Assembly: GCA_001772005.1 (NCBI GenBank)
Contig: MERI01000196.1
Coordinates: forward strand, 1-39,480
Direction: 5' to 3'
DNA length: 39,480 nucleotides
Origin: Betaproteobacteria bacterium RIFCSPLOWO2_12_FULL_62_58
GTDB lineage: Bacteria > Pseudomonadota > Gammaproteobacteria > Burkholderiales > SG8-41
The notes under the pieces were generated by a model, which saw nothing but the letters and a program-made list of their open reading frames with translations, searched no databases and was not told where the DNA came from. Below are positions 30,456 to 37,901 of the stretch, piece after piece. The position numbers and the translations under genes were made by a program. How positions within the stretch are numbered: the stretch's first letter is position 1; each line of letters starts with the position of its first letter.

Positions 30456-30965
30456 ATGAAGCGACTTTACTTTCTTGTTCCGGGCGTCAAGAGCGCCAGG
30501 AAGATCGTGGACGAATTGCTGGTGGCCCGCATCGAAGAGCGCCACATTCACGTCCTGGCAAAGCGCGGAACGCCCATGGAGGATCTTCCGGAAGCATCGC
30601 TCCTGCAGAAGAGCGATTTCATTCCTGCGGTCCAGCGTGGCCTTGCCCTGGGTGGCGGGGTCGGAACGATCGCCGGACTGGTGGCGATATCGCTCCCGCC
30701 GGCCGGGCCTGTGATAGCGGGCGGGATTATCCTCGCCAGCGCATTGGCCGGCGCGGGTGTTGGGGCGTGGCTCGGCGGAATGGTCGGAATGAACATCGGC
30801 AGCACGCGCCTCAAGCAATTCGAGGAAGCCATCGAAGGCGGGCAGTTTCTGATGATGGTTGACGTGCCCAAGGATCGCGTGGAGGAGATTACCGAAATGA
30901 TCAGGAGGCATCACCCGGAAGCGGATGTGAGAGGCGTCGAACCTCTCATCCCGGCTTTCCCCTGA
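30456..30965 (+). CDS. DUF1269-like membrane protein with glycine zipper
   Basis: 169 aa. The N-terminal regulator-like segment is MKRLYFLVPGVKSARKIVDE, with IHVLAKRGTPMEDLPEA. A long Gly/Ala-rich hydrophobic stretch (about 65-112, including LALGGGVGTIAGLVAI and ALAGAGVGAWLGGMVGMN) could form a membrane hairpin. The C-terminal QFLMMVDVPKDRVEEITEMI resembles the first half of the protein's fold. This is the DUF1269/'DUF1269-containing' membrane-linked family, with unknown role, often in stress islands. GGAGG lies 8 nt upstream of the ATG. Confidence 0.75.
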   Translation: MKRLYFLVPGVKSARKIVDELLVARIEERHIHVLAKRGTPMEDLPEASLLQKSDFIPAVQRGLALGGGVGTIAGLVAISLPPAGPVIAGGIILASALAGAGVGAWLGGMVGMNIGSTRLKQFEEAIEGGQFLMMVDVPKDRVEEITEMIRRHHPEADVRGVEPLIPAFP

Positions 30966-31001
30966 TCCCCCTGATCGCCCCCAAGCGCTGGGTTAAGCCA
31001 A

Positions 31002-31015
31002 TTGATCTATATCAA
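31002..31015 (+). promoter_or_regulatory. FNR/Anr-type box without a matching gene
   Basis: TTGAT-CTAT-ATCAA, a perfect palindrome. The DNA at the expected -10 position on its right is the duplicated binding-protein fragment and holds no -10. The site probably lost its original promoter. Confidence 0.6.
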
Positions 31016-31024
31016 GATACATAC

Positions 31025-31266
31025 CGTCGCGTTCCTGGTTCTTTTCGCGGCCGCGCACGCCCATGCCGCGGACCAGGCTCTGCTGGACAAGGCCGGGGGT
31101 GAAGGCAGGGCAACGTTCTACGCCAACATCACCGCCGTCGAGCCCATCATCAAAGCCTTCACCGCCGACACGGGGGTGAAGGGCGAGTACACCAGGATCA
31201 CGAGCCCGAAATTCGTGGTGACGACCATCACCGAATTCGAGGCCGGCAAGCTCATGGCCGACGTCG
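31025..31266 (+). pseudogene. 242-bp duplicate fragment of the ABC binding-protein gene
   Basis: Colinear with 14245-14486 (offset 16780), with about 13 mismatches by my count (~95% identity). It covers the second half of the signal peptide to residue ~85 of the 14231 gene. The start codon and ribosome-binding site are missing at its left end. The match stops sharply at ACGTCG, 37 bp before the 3' end of the malic enzyme gene. The frame is still open but runs into antisense of the neighbour, so no functional product is expected. Confidence 0.85.
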
Positions 31267-31303
31267 AAGGCTGGAGCTTGACGATGCTCGCCGCGTGCCC
31301 GCT

Positions 31304-32974
31304 TCACGCGTATCCCGGCACGTACATGACGCGGGTCGCTTCGGCGCGGAGATCCTGCGGCCGCGGGTTCGTCGCGTGTCCCTGCGCGCAGGCGACCGCC
31401 CCTACTGCCGCCGCCACCGCCGCTGCCACCTCGCGCATGCGCGCCGCGACAGGAAAAATACGGCCCTGCTCGAGATCGGCCTCCGTGACCTGGTCGGCGA
31501 GCGCACGGGCCGCGGCCAGGAACATCTCGTCCGTAACGCGTCTCGCGCCGGACACCAGCAGGCCGAGGCCTACGCCGGGAAAGACGTAGCAATTATTCCC
31601 CTGACCCGGCGCATGCGCACGCCCGGCGAGCGTCACCGGATCAAATGGGCTCCCGCTGGCGAAGACGGCGCGGCCGTTCGTCCACGCGTAGGCCTGCTCG
31701 GCGGTGCACTCGGCCTTCGACGTCGGATTCGAAAGCGCGAACAAGATCGGCCGCTCGTTAAGGCGCGCCATCGCCCCGAGCACCGACTGCGTGAACACGC
31801 CGCCCTTGCCACAGGCGCCGATGAGCGCCGTGGGCTTGAAATCTTCGACCGCGGCAAGGAGGTCCGGAAGCGGTGCGCGGTCCTGCGCGAACGAGCGCTT
31901 GTGCTCCGCCAGATCGCCGCGGCTCGCGATCACGAGGCCATTGGAGTCGACGAACAGGCAGCGCTGCTTCGCCTCGCCTTCCGACAATCCCTCACGCTGC
32001 ATGGCTGCGATCACGGTACCGCCGATGCCAAGGCACGCTTCGCCGGCGCCGACAAAGAGGATCCGCTGCGCGGCGAGCCCTCCTCCGGTGATGCGGCCCG
32101 CCGAGTACAGCCCGGCCAAACCCATGGCGCCGGTGCCCTGCACGTCGTCGTCGAAGCAACATAACCGGTTGCGATAGCGCCGCAGCAGGCGGAATGCACA
32201 GGCGTTGTTGAAGTCTTCGAACTGCACGATGACGCCGGGGAACACCGCCTGCGTGGCCGCGACGAACTCTTCGAGCAGCGCATCGTAGGCCTCGCCCGTC
32301 ATGCGCTGTTGCCGCTCGCCGAGGTAGAACGGGTCGCTGCGCAGCGGCTCGTTGTCCGTGCCGACGTCAATCGTCACGGGCAGGCAGAACTCCGGCGGCA
32401 CGCCCGCGCAGGCCGTGTAGAGCGCGAGCTTGCCGATCGGGATGCCCATTCCATTCGCGCCGAGATCACCGAGGCCGAGGATTCGTCCGCCGTCGGTGAC
32501 GACGATGATGCCCACGCGACTGCGCGGCCAGTGCCCCAGAAGCTCGGCGACACGGCCGCGGTGTTGCGCGGAAATGTACAGGCCGCGGGGCCGCTCATAG
32601 ATACGGCTCCATTCGACGCAAGCCTGACCCACGGTCGGCGTGTAGATGATCGGAAGCATTTCCTCCAGATGGTCGAGCACGACGCGGTAGAACAGTGTCT
32701 CGTTCTCGGTCTGCAGCGCGCTCAGGTAGCGGTACTTTTCCAGCGGGCTCGTCGTTCCGCGCACGTTCTTAAGCACCCGGGCTGCCTGCTCCTGCAGCGA
32801 TTCCACACGAGGCGGGAGCAGACCTTCGATACCCCGGTGCGCGCGTTCGTCGCGGGTGAACGCAGTGCCCTTGTTCAAGAGCGGGTCGCGCAGGCACTGG
32901 ACGCCGCCCACTGCATCGGGGCCCGGAGGGATGAGGGTGGAATCCGTGATCTTCTCCATGAGAATCGTAGCCAT
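31304..32974 (-). CDS. maeA: NAD-type malic enzyme (malate oxidoreductase, decarboxylating)
   Basis: 556 aa. Converts malate to pyruvate and CO2 with reduction of NAD(P)+. The N-terminal malic domain (about 70-265) holds PIIYTPTVGQACVEWSRI, the catalytic Tyr region. VVTDGGRILGLGDLGANGMG and VQFEDFNNACAFRLL (metal and catalytic Lys/Asp region) follow. FDDDVQGTGAMGLAGL leads into the Rossmann domain with ILFVGAGEACLGIGG and FALSNPTSKAECTAEQAY. The length and motifs fit the large MaeA/SfcA group. ATG 32974 is chosen; GTG 32977 adjoins it. The C-terminal Ala-rich stretch (AAAVAAAVGAVACAQGH) is longer and less conserved than usual. An FNR-type promoter lies upstream. Confidence 0.9.
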   Translation of the reverse strand: MATILMEKITDSTLIPPGPDAVGGVQCLRDPLLNKGTAFTRDERAHRGIEGLLPPRVESLQEQAARVLKNVRGTTSPLEKYRYLSALQTENETLFYRVVLDHLEEMLPIIYTPTVGQACVEWSRIYERPRGLYISAQHRGRVAELLGHWPRSRVGIIVVTDGGRILGLGDLGANGMGIPIGKLALYTACAGVPPEFCLPVTIDVGTDNEPLRSDPFYLGERQQRMTGEAYDALLEEFVAATQAVFPGVIVQFEDFNNACAFRLLRRYRNRLCCFDDDVQGTGAMGLAGLYSAGRITGGGLAAQRILFVGAGEACLGIGGTVIAAMQREGLSEGEAKQRCLFVDSNGLVIASRGDLAEHKRSFAQDRAPLPDLLAAVEDFKPTALIGACGKGGVFTQSVLGAMARLNERPILFALSNPTSKAECTAEQAYAWTNGRAVFASGSPFDPVTLAGRAHAPGQGNNCYVFPGVGLGLLVSGARRVTDEMFLAAARALADQVTEADLEQGRIFPVAARMREVAAAVAAAVGAVACAQGHATNPRPQDLRAEATRVMYVPGYA

Positions 32975-33021
32975 CACTTTTCACTCTTTGCATCAGGTTA
33001 CGCCGCCGCGTCGGGCCGACT

Positions 33022-33035
33022 TTGACCGAGATCAA
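33022..33035 (-). promoter_or_regulatory. FNR/Anr-type box upstream of the malic enzyme gene
   Basis: TTGAC-CGAG-ATCAA. A leftward -10-like TAACCT at 33000-32995 puts the box centre near -40 of a start around 32988, giving a 14-nt leader. Confidence 0.75.
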
Positions 33036-33147
33036 GTCTTCCTGCGGTATTGTCACGAGAAGAGCGCGTGTCAAGGTATCATTCGGGACAAGCGAACTAC
33101 CGGGCAAACGCGATCCGGATAACACGCGCTCGATGCGTCCGCCGAGT

Positions 33148-33161
33148 TTGATCCACATCAA
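33148..33161 (+). promoter_or_regulatory. FNR/Anr-type box upstream of the hemerythrin gene
   Basis: TTGAT-CCAC-ATCAA. A -10-like TAGGCT at 33183-33188 puts the box centre near -41 of a start around 33195. With the box at 33022 it occupies a 324-bp divergent intergenic region that holds no other gene I can see. Confidence 0.78.
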
Positions 33162-33298
33162 AACGCCGCTCCTCGCGCAGGCATAGGCTGTCTTGCGTGA
33201 GAGGCAGGCGACAAGAACGCAGGGCACCGGTTGATTGTGAAAGGCGCTCGACATGAGATCGAGTATCACAGGGGCCGCAACATTCGAGGGTGGACACC

Positions 33299-33889
33299 AT
33301 GAATACTGTTTCCAGTGGGGTCGTGATGGCGGATTACATCGCCAAGTGGCATCGCGAACACATTAATTTTTCCAAGCTGCTCGATTTGCTCGAAACGCAA
33401 ATCAATCTGTTTCACGAAGACGAGCATCCGAATTACGAGTTGATGCTGGATATCATGTATTACCTGACCCATTACCCGGACCAGGTCCACCATCCGGAGG
33501 AAGAGGTCGCCTTCAAGCGGGTGGTGCAAAAGGACAGCCGAATGGGGCCGGTGGTCACGGATTTGACAAAACAACATCAGGTGATCGCTGAAAATGGAAA
33601 AACCCTGACGGAACAGCTTGACGCTATCGTGATCGACTCGATGGTGACGCGGCAAAGCATAGAATCATCTGCAAGGACTTATATTTTCCACTTGCGCAGC
33701 CATATGAATCTGGAAGAAACGGCACTCTTTCCCACGGCCTCGAATATTCTCCGCGTCGAAGACTGGGCTGCTGTCGATGCGGCGATCAAGTCCCGGCAAG
33801 ACCCGCTGTTCGGCGAAATCGTGGACAAGCGATACGAGGCATTGCATCAGCAGATCGCGAGGGAGGCGGAGTGCGGATGTAAGGAATAA
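33299..33889 (+). CDS. Hemerythrin HHE domain protein
   Basis: 196 aa, a four-helix di-iron protein. Candidate ligands are H21 (KWHREH), H58 (YYLTHYP), H64/E68 (QVHHPEEEVAF), H93 (KQHQVIAENG), and H131/H135 with E139-E140 (FHLRSHMNLEETALFP). It probably binds O2 or NO, or repairs or donates iron, in the cytosol under low oxygen. I chose ATG 33299 because GAGGGTGG ends 5 nt upstream; GTG 33290 would lie in that site. The C-terminus ends with two Cys (ECGCKE). The FNR-type promoter upstream fits an oxygen-responsive role. Confidence 0.87.
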   Translation: MNTVSSGVVMADYIAKWHREHINFSKLLDLLETQINLFHEDEHPNYELMLDIMYYLTHYPDQVHHPEEEVAFKRVVQKDSRMGPVVTDLTKQHQVIAENGKTLTEQLDAIVIDSMVTRQSIESSARTYIFHLRSHMNLEETALFPTASNILRVEDWAAVDAAIKSRQDPLFGEIVDKRYEALHQQIAREAECGCKE

Positions 33890-34002
33890 GTTGTCCGAAT
33901 CGCGCCAAGCGATGCGCTCTCGCCAAGACGGCAAAACGGAAGTGCGCTTGTCGCGAGCACGCTGCGGCTGCAACCGGCAACGTGCTTCTGCTACCATAGC
34001 GC

Positions 34003-35616
34003 GTGTTTCGATCAAGGAACCCCTGGTTGGAGCGGCTCCACAAACGGCTGCGCGTGCTCACGCCCGAGGTGCTCAAGGGCCTTTTGCGCGGGATCGAGAA
34101 AGAAGGCCTGCGTGTCAAGCCGGGCGGAACGCTTGCGGACACACCGCATCCGGCCGGGCTCGGGTCGCCGCTCACCCACCCGCACATCACCACCGATTTC
34201 AGCGAGTCACAACTCGAGCTTATCACCGGCGTCCACGCCGGCGTGGACGCGTGCCTTGAGGAACTGACCGAGATCCACCAGGTCGTTTACCGCCACATCG
34301 GCGACGAAGTGCTGTGGTGCACCAGCATGCCTTGCAGACTGCCGGCCGACGATGACATTCCCCTTGGGCAGTACGGCGGATCCAACGTCGGTAGAGCCAA
34401 AACGGTGTATCGGCGCGGCTTGTCGTACCGCTACGGCAGGCGCATGCAGACCATTTCCGGGATTCATTACAACTTCTCGCTGCCCGAGGCAGCCTGGCCG
34501 ATGCTTCAGCAGGCCGACGAACGCGGCGGCCCGGCGCGGGCCTATCAGAACGATGCGTACTTCGCGCTGATTCGCAACTTCCGGCGCCATTCCTGGCTGC
34601 TGCTTTATCTGTTCGGCGCTTCGCCGGCGGTCTGCGCGAGCTTCGTCGCCGGCCGCACGCACCGGCTGCAGGAGTTGAGCGCCGGCACGCTGTACCTGCC
34701 CGAGAGCACATCCCTGCGCATGGGCCGGTTGGGCTACCAGAGCGACGCGCAAGCCACGCTTGCCGTGAGCTACAACAGCCTGGAAAGCTACGCCCGCTCG
34801 CTCTACAGCGCGCTCACCGAGCCTTATCCGCAGTACGCGGCAATCGGCATCCGTGACGGCGTGGACTACCGGCAGCTCGCGACGACCCTGCTGCAGATCG
34901 AAAACGAGTTCTATGGAACCATCAGACCGAAGCGGCGCATCCGGCCGAACGAGCGACCCCTGCATGCATTGGGCGAGCGCGGCGTCGAGTACGTCGAAGT
35001 ACGCTGTATGGACATCGACCCGTTCTGCCCCATCGGCATCACTGCCGCCACGATCCGCTTTCTCGACGTGTTCCTGCTGCATTGCCTGCTCAGCGACAGC
35101 GCTGCGGACACACCGGAGGAAATCGCGGCCCTCTCGCGTGACCGGCACCGGGTCGCCGAAAGGGGCCGCGATCCGAACATCCGCCTGGCCTGGCGAGGAG
35201 AAGAACTCACGCTGGCCGAATGGGGCGAGGAACTGCTGCGCGAGTGCGGGCCCATCGCGGCAGCCCTCGACAACGTTCATCGAGGCTACGCCTACCGGGA
35301 TGTTTTATCGGCCGCCGGCGCCGCCCTCCGGAATCCCTCGGCGACGCCTTCCGCGCGTATCCTTCGGGAGATGGAGCAGAGCTACGACAGGTCCCACCTC
35401 CGCTTTGCCCTGGATCAGTCGGTGCGGCACCGGAGCGACCTGCTGGAATTGCCCCTGGCTGCCGCAGCCGGCGCCCGCTATGCACGAATGGCCGGGGAGT
35501 CGCTGGCCGCGCAACGGCAAATCGAAGCGAGGGACGCCGTGCCGTTCGAAATCTACCGCCAGCAGTATCTGTCGCAAGACCTGCTGGGCGGCGTCCGCCT
35601 TCGATCAGGTTCCTGA
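34003..35616 (+). CDS. gshA: Glutamate--cysteine ligase (E. coli GshA type)
   Basis: 537 aa. First step of glutathione synthesis: ATP-dependent joining of Glu and Cys. Signatures: GIEKEGLRVKPGG (residues about 30-42), TTDFSESQLELITGVH, the CTSMPCRLP loop, RRMQTISGIHYNFSLP, and EVRCMDIDPFCPIGI toward the C-terminus. The start is not settled. GTG 34003 opens the frame without a ribosome-binding site; TTG 34027 (WLERLHKRL) has AAGGA 8 nt upstream and would shorten the protein by 8 residues. It follows the hemerythrin gene by 113 bp and may share its transcript. Confidence 0.9.
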   Translation: MFRSRNPWLERLHKRLRVLTPEVLKGLLRGIEKEGLRVKPGGTLADTPHPAGLGSPLTHPHITTDFSESQLELITGVHAGVDACLEELTEIHQVVYRHIGDEVLWCTSMPCRLPADDDIPLGQYGGSNVGRAKTVYRRGLSYRYGRRMQTISGIHYNFSLPEAAWPMLQQADERGGPARAYQNDAYFALIRNFRRHSWLLLYLFGASPAVCASFVAGRTHRLQELSAGTLYLPESTSLRMGRLGYQSDAQATLAVSYNSLESYARSLYSALTEPYPQYAAIGIRDGVDYRQLATTLLQIENEFYGTIRPKRRIRPNERPLHALGERGVEYVEVRCMDIDPFCPIGITAATIRFLDVFLLHCLLSDSAADTPEEIAALSRDRHRVAERGRDPNIRLAWRGEELTLAEWGEELLRECGPIAAALDNVHRGYAYRDVLSAAGAALRNPSATPSARILREMEQSYDRSHLRFALDQSVRHRSDLLELPLAAAAGARYARMAGESLAAQRQIEARDAVPFEIYRQQYLSQDLLGGVRLRSGS

Positions 35617-35668
35617 CGTCACGGCCATGCCGGTGAGCGGCGTTGCCACCTCCAATGCGGGCCTTCGC

Positions 35669-35682
35669 TTGACGTAGATCAA
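35669..35682 (+). promoter_or_regulatory. FNR/Anr-type box upstream of the DksA/TraR-like gene
   Basis: TTGAC-GTAG-ATCAA. A -10-like GATAAA at 35702-35707 predicts a start at about 35714-35717, the position of the ATG itself. Confidence 0.72.
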
Positions 35683-35716
35683 GACGCGATCACGATACCG
35701 CGATAAATTCGAACTT

Positions 35717-36112
35717 ATGAATGGGTTAACGAAAAAGGAACTCGATCATCTCATCCGGATCATGGCGGAACGGAAGAGCCGCCTGCTTCAGGAGATCCGC
35801 GAGGTGCTCATCCGTACGGGTGACGAACGCTACGCCCGGCTGGCGGGCGAGGTGGCCGATACCGGGGACGAATCGGTCGCCGACCTGCTGAGCGACGTCA
35901 GTCATGCCGAAGTGGCGCGGGACGTGAACGAGGTTCGCGATATCGTCGCGGCAGAAGGCCGGATCGCGGCCGGCCAGTATGGCCTTTGCATCAACTGCGG
36001 GGCCGAAATCGAATACCAGCGGCTGGCCGCCTATCCCTCCGCCAAGCGTTGCCTGCAGTGCCAGCAGAACCGCGAGAAAACCCACGCTTCCGCGGGCCGG
36101 CCCAGTTTGTAG
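35717..36112 (+). CDS. TraR/DksA-family C4 zinc-finger protein
   Basis: 131 aa. The coiled-coil N-terminal part (TKKELDHLIRIMAERKSRLL) is followed by DTGDESVADLLSDVSHAEV near the hairpin tip. A C4 zinc finger closes it, with C91, C94, C112 and C115 (CINCGAEIEYQRLAAYPSAK, then RCLQC). It is shorter than E. coli DksA (151 aa) and resembles the secondary DksA-like proteins that bind RNA polymerase in the secondary channel and tune transcription with ppGpp. No ribosome-binding site precedes ATG 35717 and the predicted start site falls on it, so the mRNA may be leaderless. Confidence 0.85.
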   Translation: MNGLTKKELDHLIRIMAERKSRLLQEIREVLIRTGDERYARLAGEVADTGDESVADLLSDVSHAEVARDVNEVRDIVAAEGRIAAGQYGLCINCGAEIEYQRLAAYPSAKRCLQCQQNREKTHASAGRPSL

Positions 36113-36145
36113 CCCCGGCTCAGAAGGCGGCGTGCGCCGGAATCG

Positions 36146-36162
36146 CGCCACGGCCCACTCCG
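36146..36162. repeat. 17-bp direct repeat, left copy, flanking the chromate transporter pair
   Basis: CGCCACGGCCCACTCCG, identical to 37345-37361. Including the flanking TC the match is 19 of 20. Confidence 0.7.
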
Positions 36163-36254
36163 TGAGTCTACCGATGGACATGCCTGACCGCCTGAGTCTC
36201 AAGAAAAAGCTCGACGACATCGGCGCAGCCAGGGCCTGAACCGTCAGGAAGCAC

Positions 36255-36785
36255 TCAGAAACCTGCAGCCCCCGCGGCAGCCCCTGCGCCGATTGCGATC
36301 GCCAACAACAGAACCGGGGAGACGCCCAGGCGTTCCGCCGCAAACACCGCGAGCGCTCCTGCGAGCAGACCCGGATGCAGTTCGACCACCGGGCGCGCGA
36401 GTGCGGCCAGCGTGACCGCCAGCAGGCCGACTGCGGCGGCCGCTGCAAAGCGGCCGAAAGCCCGGAAGCGCGCGTAGCGATTCAACCGCGCCACGACACC
36501 CGCCGAGCCCGCCGCGAGCACCACGGGAATGGCAAACACTGCGACCGTCGCGGCCAGTGCACCTGTGATTCCCGCGACGTAGAAACCGACAAATGCGGCG
36601 AGGATCAGGATCGGACCCGGCGTGGCGTAGGCAAACCCCACCCCCACCGCGAACTGCTGCGGCGTGAGCCAGCTCGTCTCGGCCACCGTGATGCGCTCGA
36701 CCAGCGGCAGGGCCGCGCCGCCGCCGCCAAACGCGAAGGCGCCAACCACGAGAAAGCGCGCGACCAGCTCGATCAGATCATCCAT
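36255..36785 (-). CDS. Chromate transporter, second half (CHR domain protein)
   Basis: 176 aa, hydrophobic. LVVGAFAFGGGGAALPLVER is the conserved CHR opening ('F..iGa.aFGGg.a..pl.e'). FAYATPGPILILAAFVGFYV is the 'PGP' membrane motif. It pairs with the neighbouring half-size CHR protein to make a two-subunit ChrA-type transporter in the inner membrane. Substrate may be chromate or another oxyanion and is not proven. The ATG at 36785 overlaps the upstream gene by 8 bp, so the two are coupled. Confidence 0.8.
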   Translation of the reverse strand: MDDLIELVARFLVVGAFAFGGGGAALPLVERITVAETSWLTPQQFAVGVGFAYATPGPILILAAFVGFYVAGITGALAATVAVFAIPVVLAAGSAGVVARLNRYARFRAFGRFAAAAAVGLLAVTLAALARPVVELHPGLLAGALAVFAAERLGVSPVLLLAIAIGAGAAAGAAGF

Positions 36786-37302
36786 CGCTTTTCTCCTTGC
36801 CCAGGACCGCGCCGATCAGCCCCGCCCCCACGACGATCAGTACCGCGTGCACGAAAAATCCCAGCACGCAGCTCGCCAACAGCACCGCAGTGAACATCGC
36901 CGTCTTCGCCTGGTTGCGCGCAAGCCGCCACATCGCCGCGACGATCAGTCCCACCACTGCCACCTGTATGCCGGTCAGCGCCCCCTTGACCCACGGCTGA
37001 TCGGGCAACGCGAGCGATGCGGCCGCCACCACGATCATGAGCGCGGTTGCCGGCGCGATGAATGCCGCCGCCGCCACGAGCGCGCCCGGCCAGCCCCGCA
37101 GGCGCCAGCCCAGATAAGCCACCACCTGTATCCCCGTCGAGCCGGGCAGCGCCTGGGTAATCGCCAGCGCCTCGCTGATGTCGTGTTGCTGGAGCCAGCC
37201 GCGCCGGTCGATCAGACCGCGCTGCAACAGCGCGAGCGTCGCGCCCAGTCCGCCAAACGCGAACGCGCCTAACCGCAGCAACTCCCACGCCACGACGGGC
37301 AA
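36778..37302 (-). CDS. Chromate transporter, first half (CHR domain protein)
   Basis: 174 aa. LLRLGAFAFGGLGATLALLQ opens the CHR domain. DISEALAITQALPGSTGIQV carries the family's 'a..qalPGp...q' motif, with Ser in place of the last Pro. YLGWRLRGWPGALVAAAAFI follows. The start is TTG 37302 or GTG 37293; no clear ribosome-binding site is visible and the upstream frame closes at once. Together with the downstream half it forms a split ChrA. A 17-bp direct repeat brackets the pair. Confidence 0.78.
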   Translation of the reverse strand: MPVVAWELLRLGAFAFGGLGATLALLQRGLIDRRGWLQQHDISEALAITQALPGSTGIQVVAYLGWRLRGWPGALVAAAAFIAPATALMIVVAAASLALPDQPWVKGALTGIQVAVVGLIVAAMWRLARNQAKTAMFTAVLLASCVLGFFVHAVLIVVGAGLIGAVLGKEKSDG

Positions 37303-37341
37303 CGGCGGATTCTGATTAGCGCTGATTGGTGCCTCTCCCTA

Positions 37342-37599
37342 TCACGCCACGGCCCACTCCGCTGACAGCGCTTCGGCCTGCTCGAGCACCGTCTGGGTCG
37401 CCTTTTCCTGCTTGTCGGGCGGGTAGCCGTATTTGCGCAGGATGCGCTTGACGATCACGCGGAGCTGCGCGCGGACGTTTTCGCGCATCGTCCAGTCGAT
37501 AGTGATGTTCTTGCACACGGCTTCGACGAACTCGCGCGCAATTTTCGACAGCCGCATTGGGCTTCTCTTCGAGAACTGGGTACAGGGACATGGCGCCAT
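37342..37599 (-). pseudogene. C-terminal fragment of type I restriction enzyme HsdR
   Basis: Residues 15-85 read [56 protein letters not shown], then SAEW. This is the conserved tail (DUF3387-like region) of HsdR subunits, which are normally around 1000 aa. Nothing of the nuclease or helicase domains is present. The first 14 residues do not belong. It could be read as a small ORF, but I consider it a relic of a deleted restriction locus. Confidence 0.75.
37345..37361. repeat. 17-bp direct repeat, right copy, inside the HsdR tail
   Basis: CGCCACGGCCCACTCCG, the same as 36146-36162. It encodes the last residues of the HsdR fragment (EWAVA). Confidence 0.7.
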
Positions 37600-37720
37600 G
37601 TCTGGCGCGACAAGTGTCCTTCTGTTAAGGACACCTTATGAGAAATCCGGGCTTGAACGGAATCCTGATTCGCTTTGCCTCCCGACACTACCAATCGGCC
37701 ATTTGCTAGTTCGGGTACGA

Positions 37721-37901
37721 GCATTAGCAGCGCGCCCTTCAGCACGAAGCGGTGGGCATGCCGCGAGCGGGAGAGACGATAGAGGAAGCGCTCCACGGCG
37801 AAGCGGGCGAGCACAAGATTCGGATCCATCCCGATCGCTTTGGCATGGCGAGCGAGGCGCACCTGAACCGACACGGGGAGGCTCTCGGCTGCGGCGGTCA
37901 T
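37721..37901 (-). pseudogene. Truncated AbiEii-type nucleotidyltransferase toxin
   Basis: Starts at ATG 37901, overlapping the antitoxin stop as ATGA, the normal abiEi-abiEii arrangement. The first 60 residues (DPNLVLARFAVERFLYRLSR, then FVLKGALLML) match the N-terminus of AbiEii toxins. Homology stops before the catalytic GS...D.D nucleotidyltransferase motif. The frame stays open to 37455 but reads as unrelated sequence over the HsdR fragment. The toxin should be inactive. Confidence 0.7.

Noticed and set aside
31002-31589. 195-aa open frame starting with TTG inside the FNR box
   Set aside because: Only the first ~85 residues are the duplicated binding-protein fragment; the rest is antisense to the malic enzyme gene, and there is no ribosome-binding site.
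36113-36254. Short peptide-coding stretch between the DksA-like and chromate transporter genes
   Set aside because: The ~20-residue open frame at 36175-36239 has no ribosome-binding site and no recognisable sequence; only the 17-bp repeat is notable.
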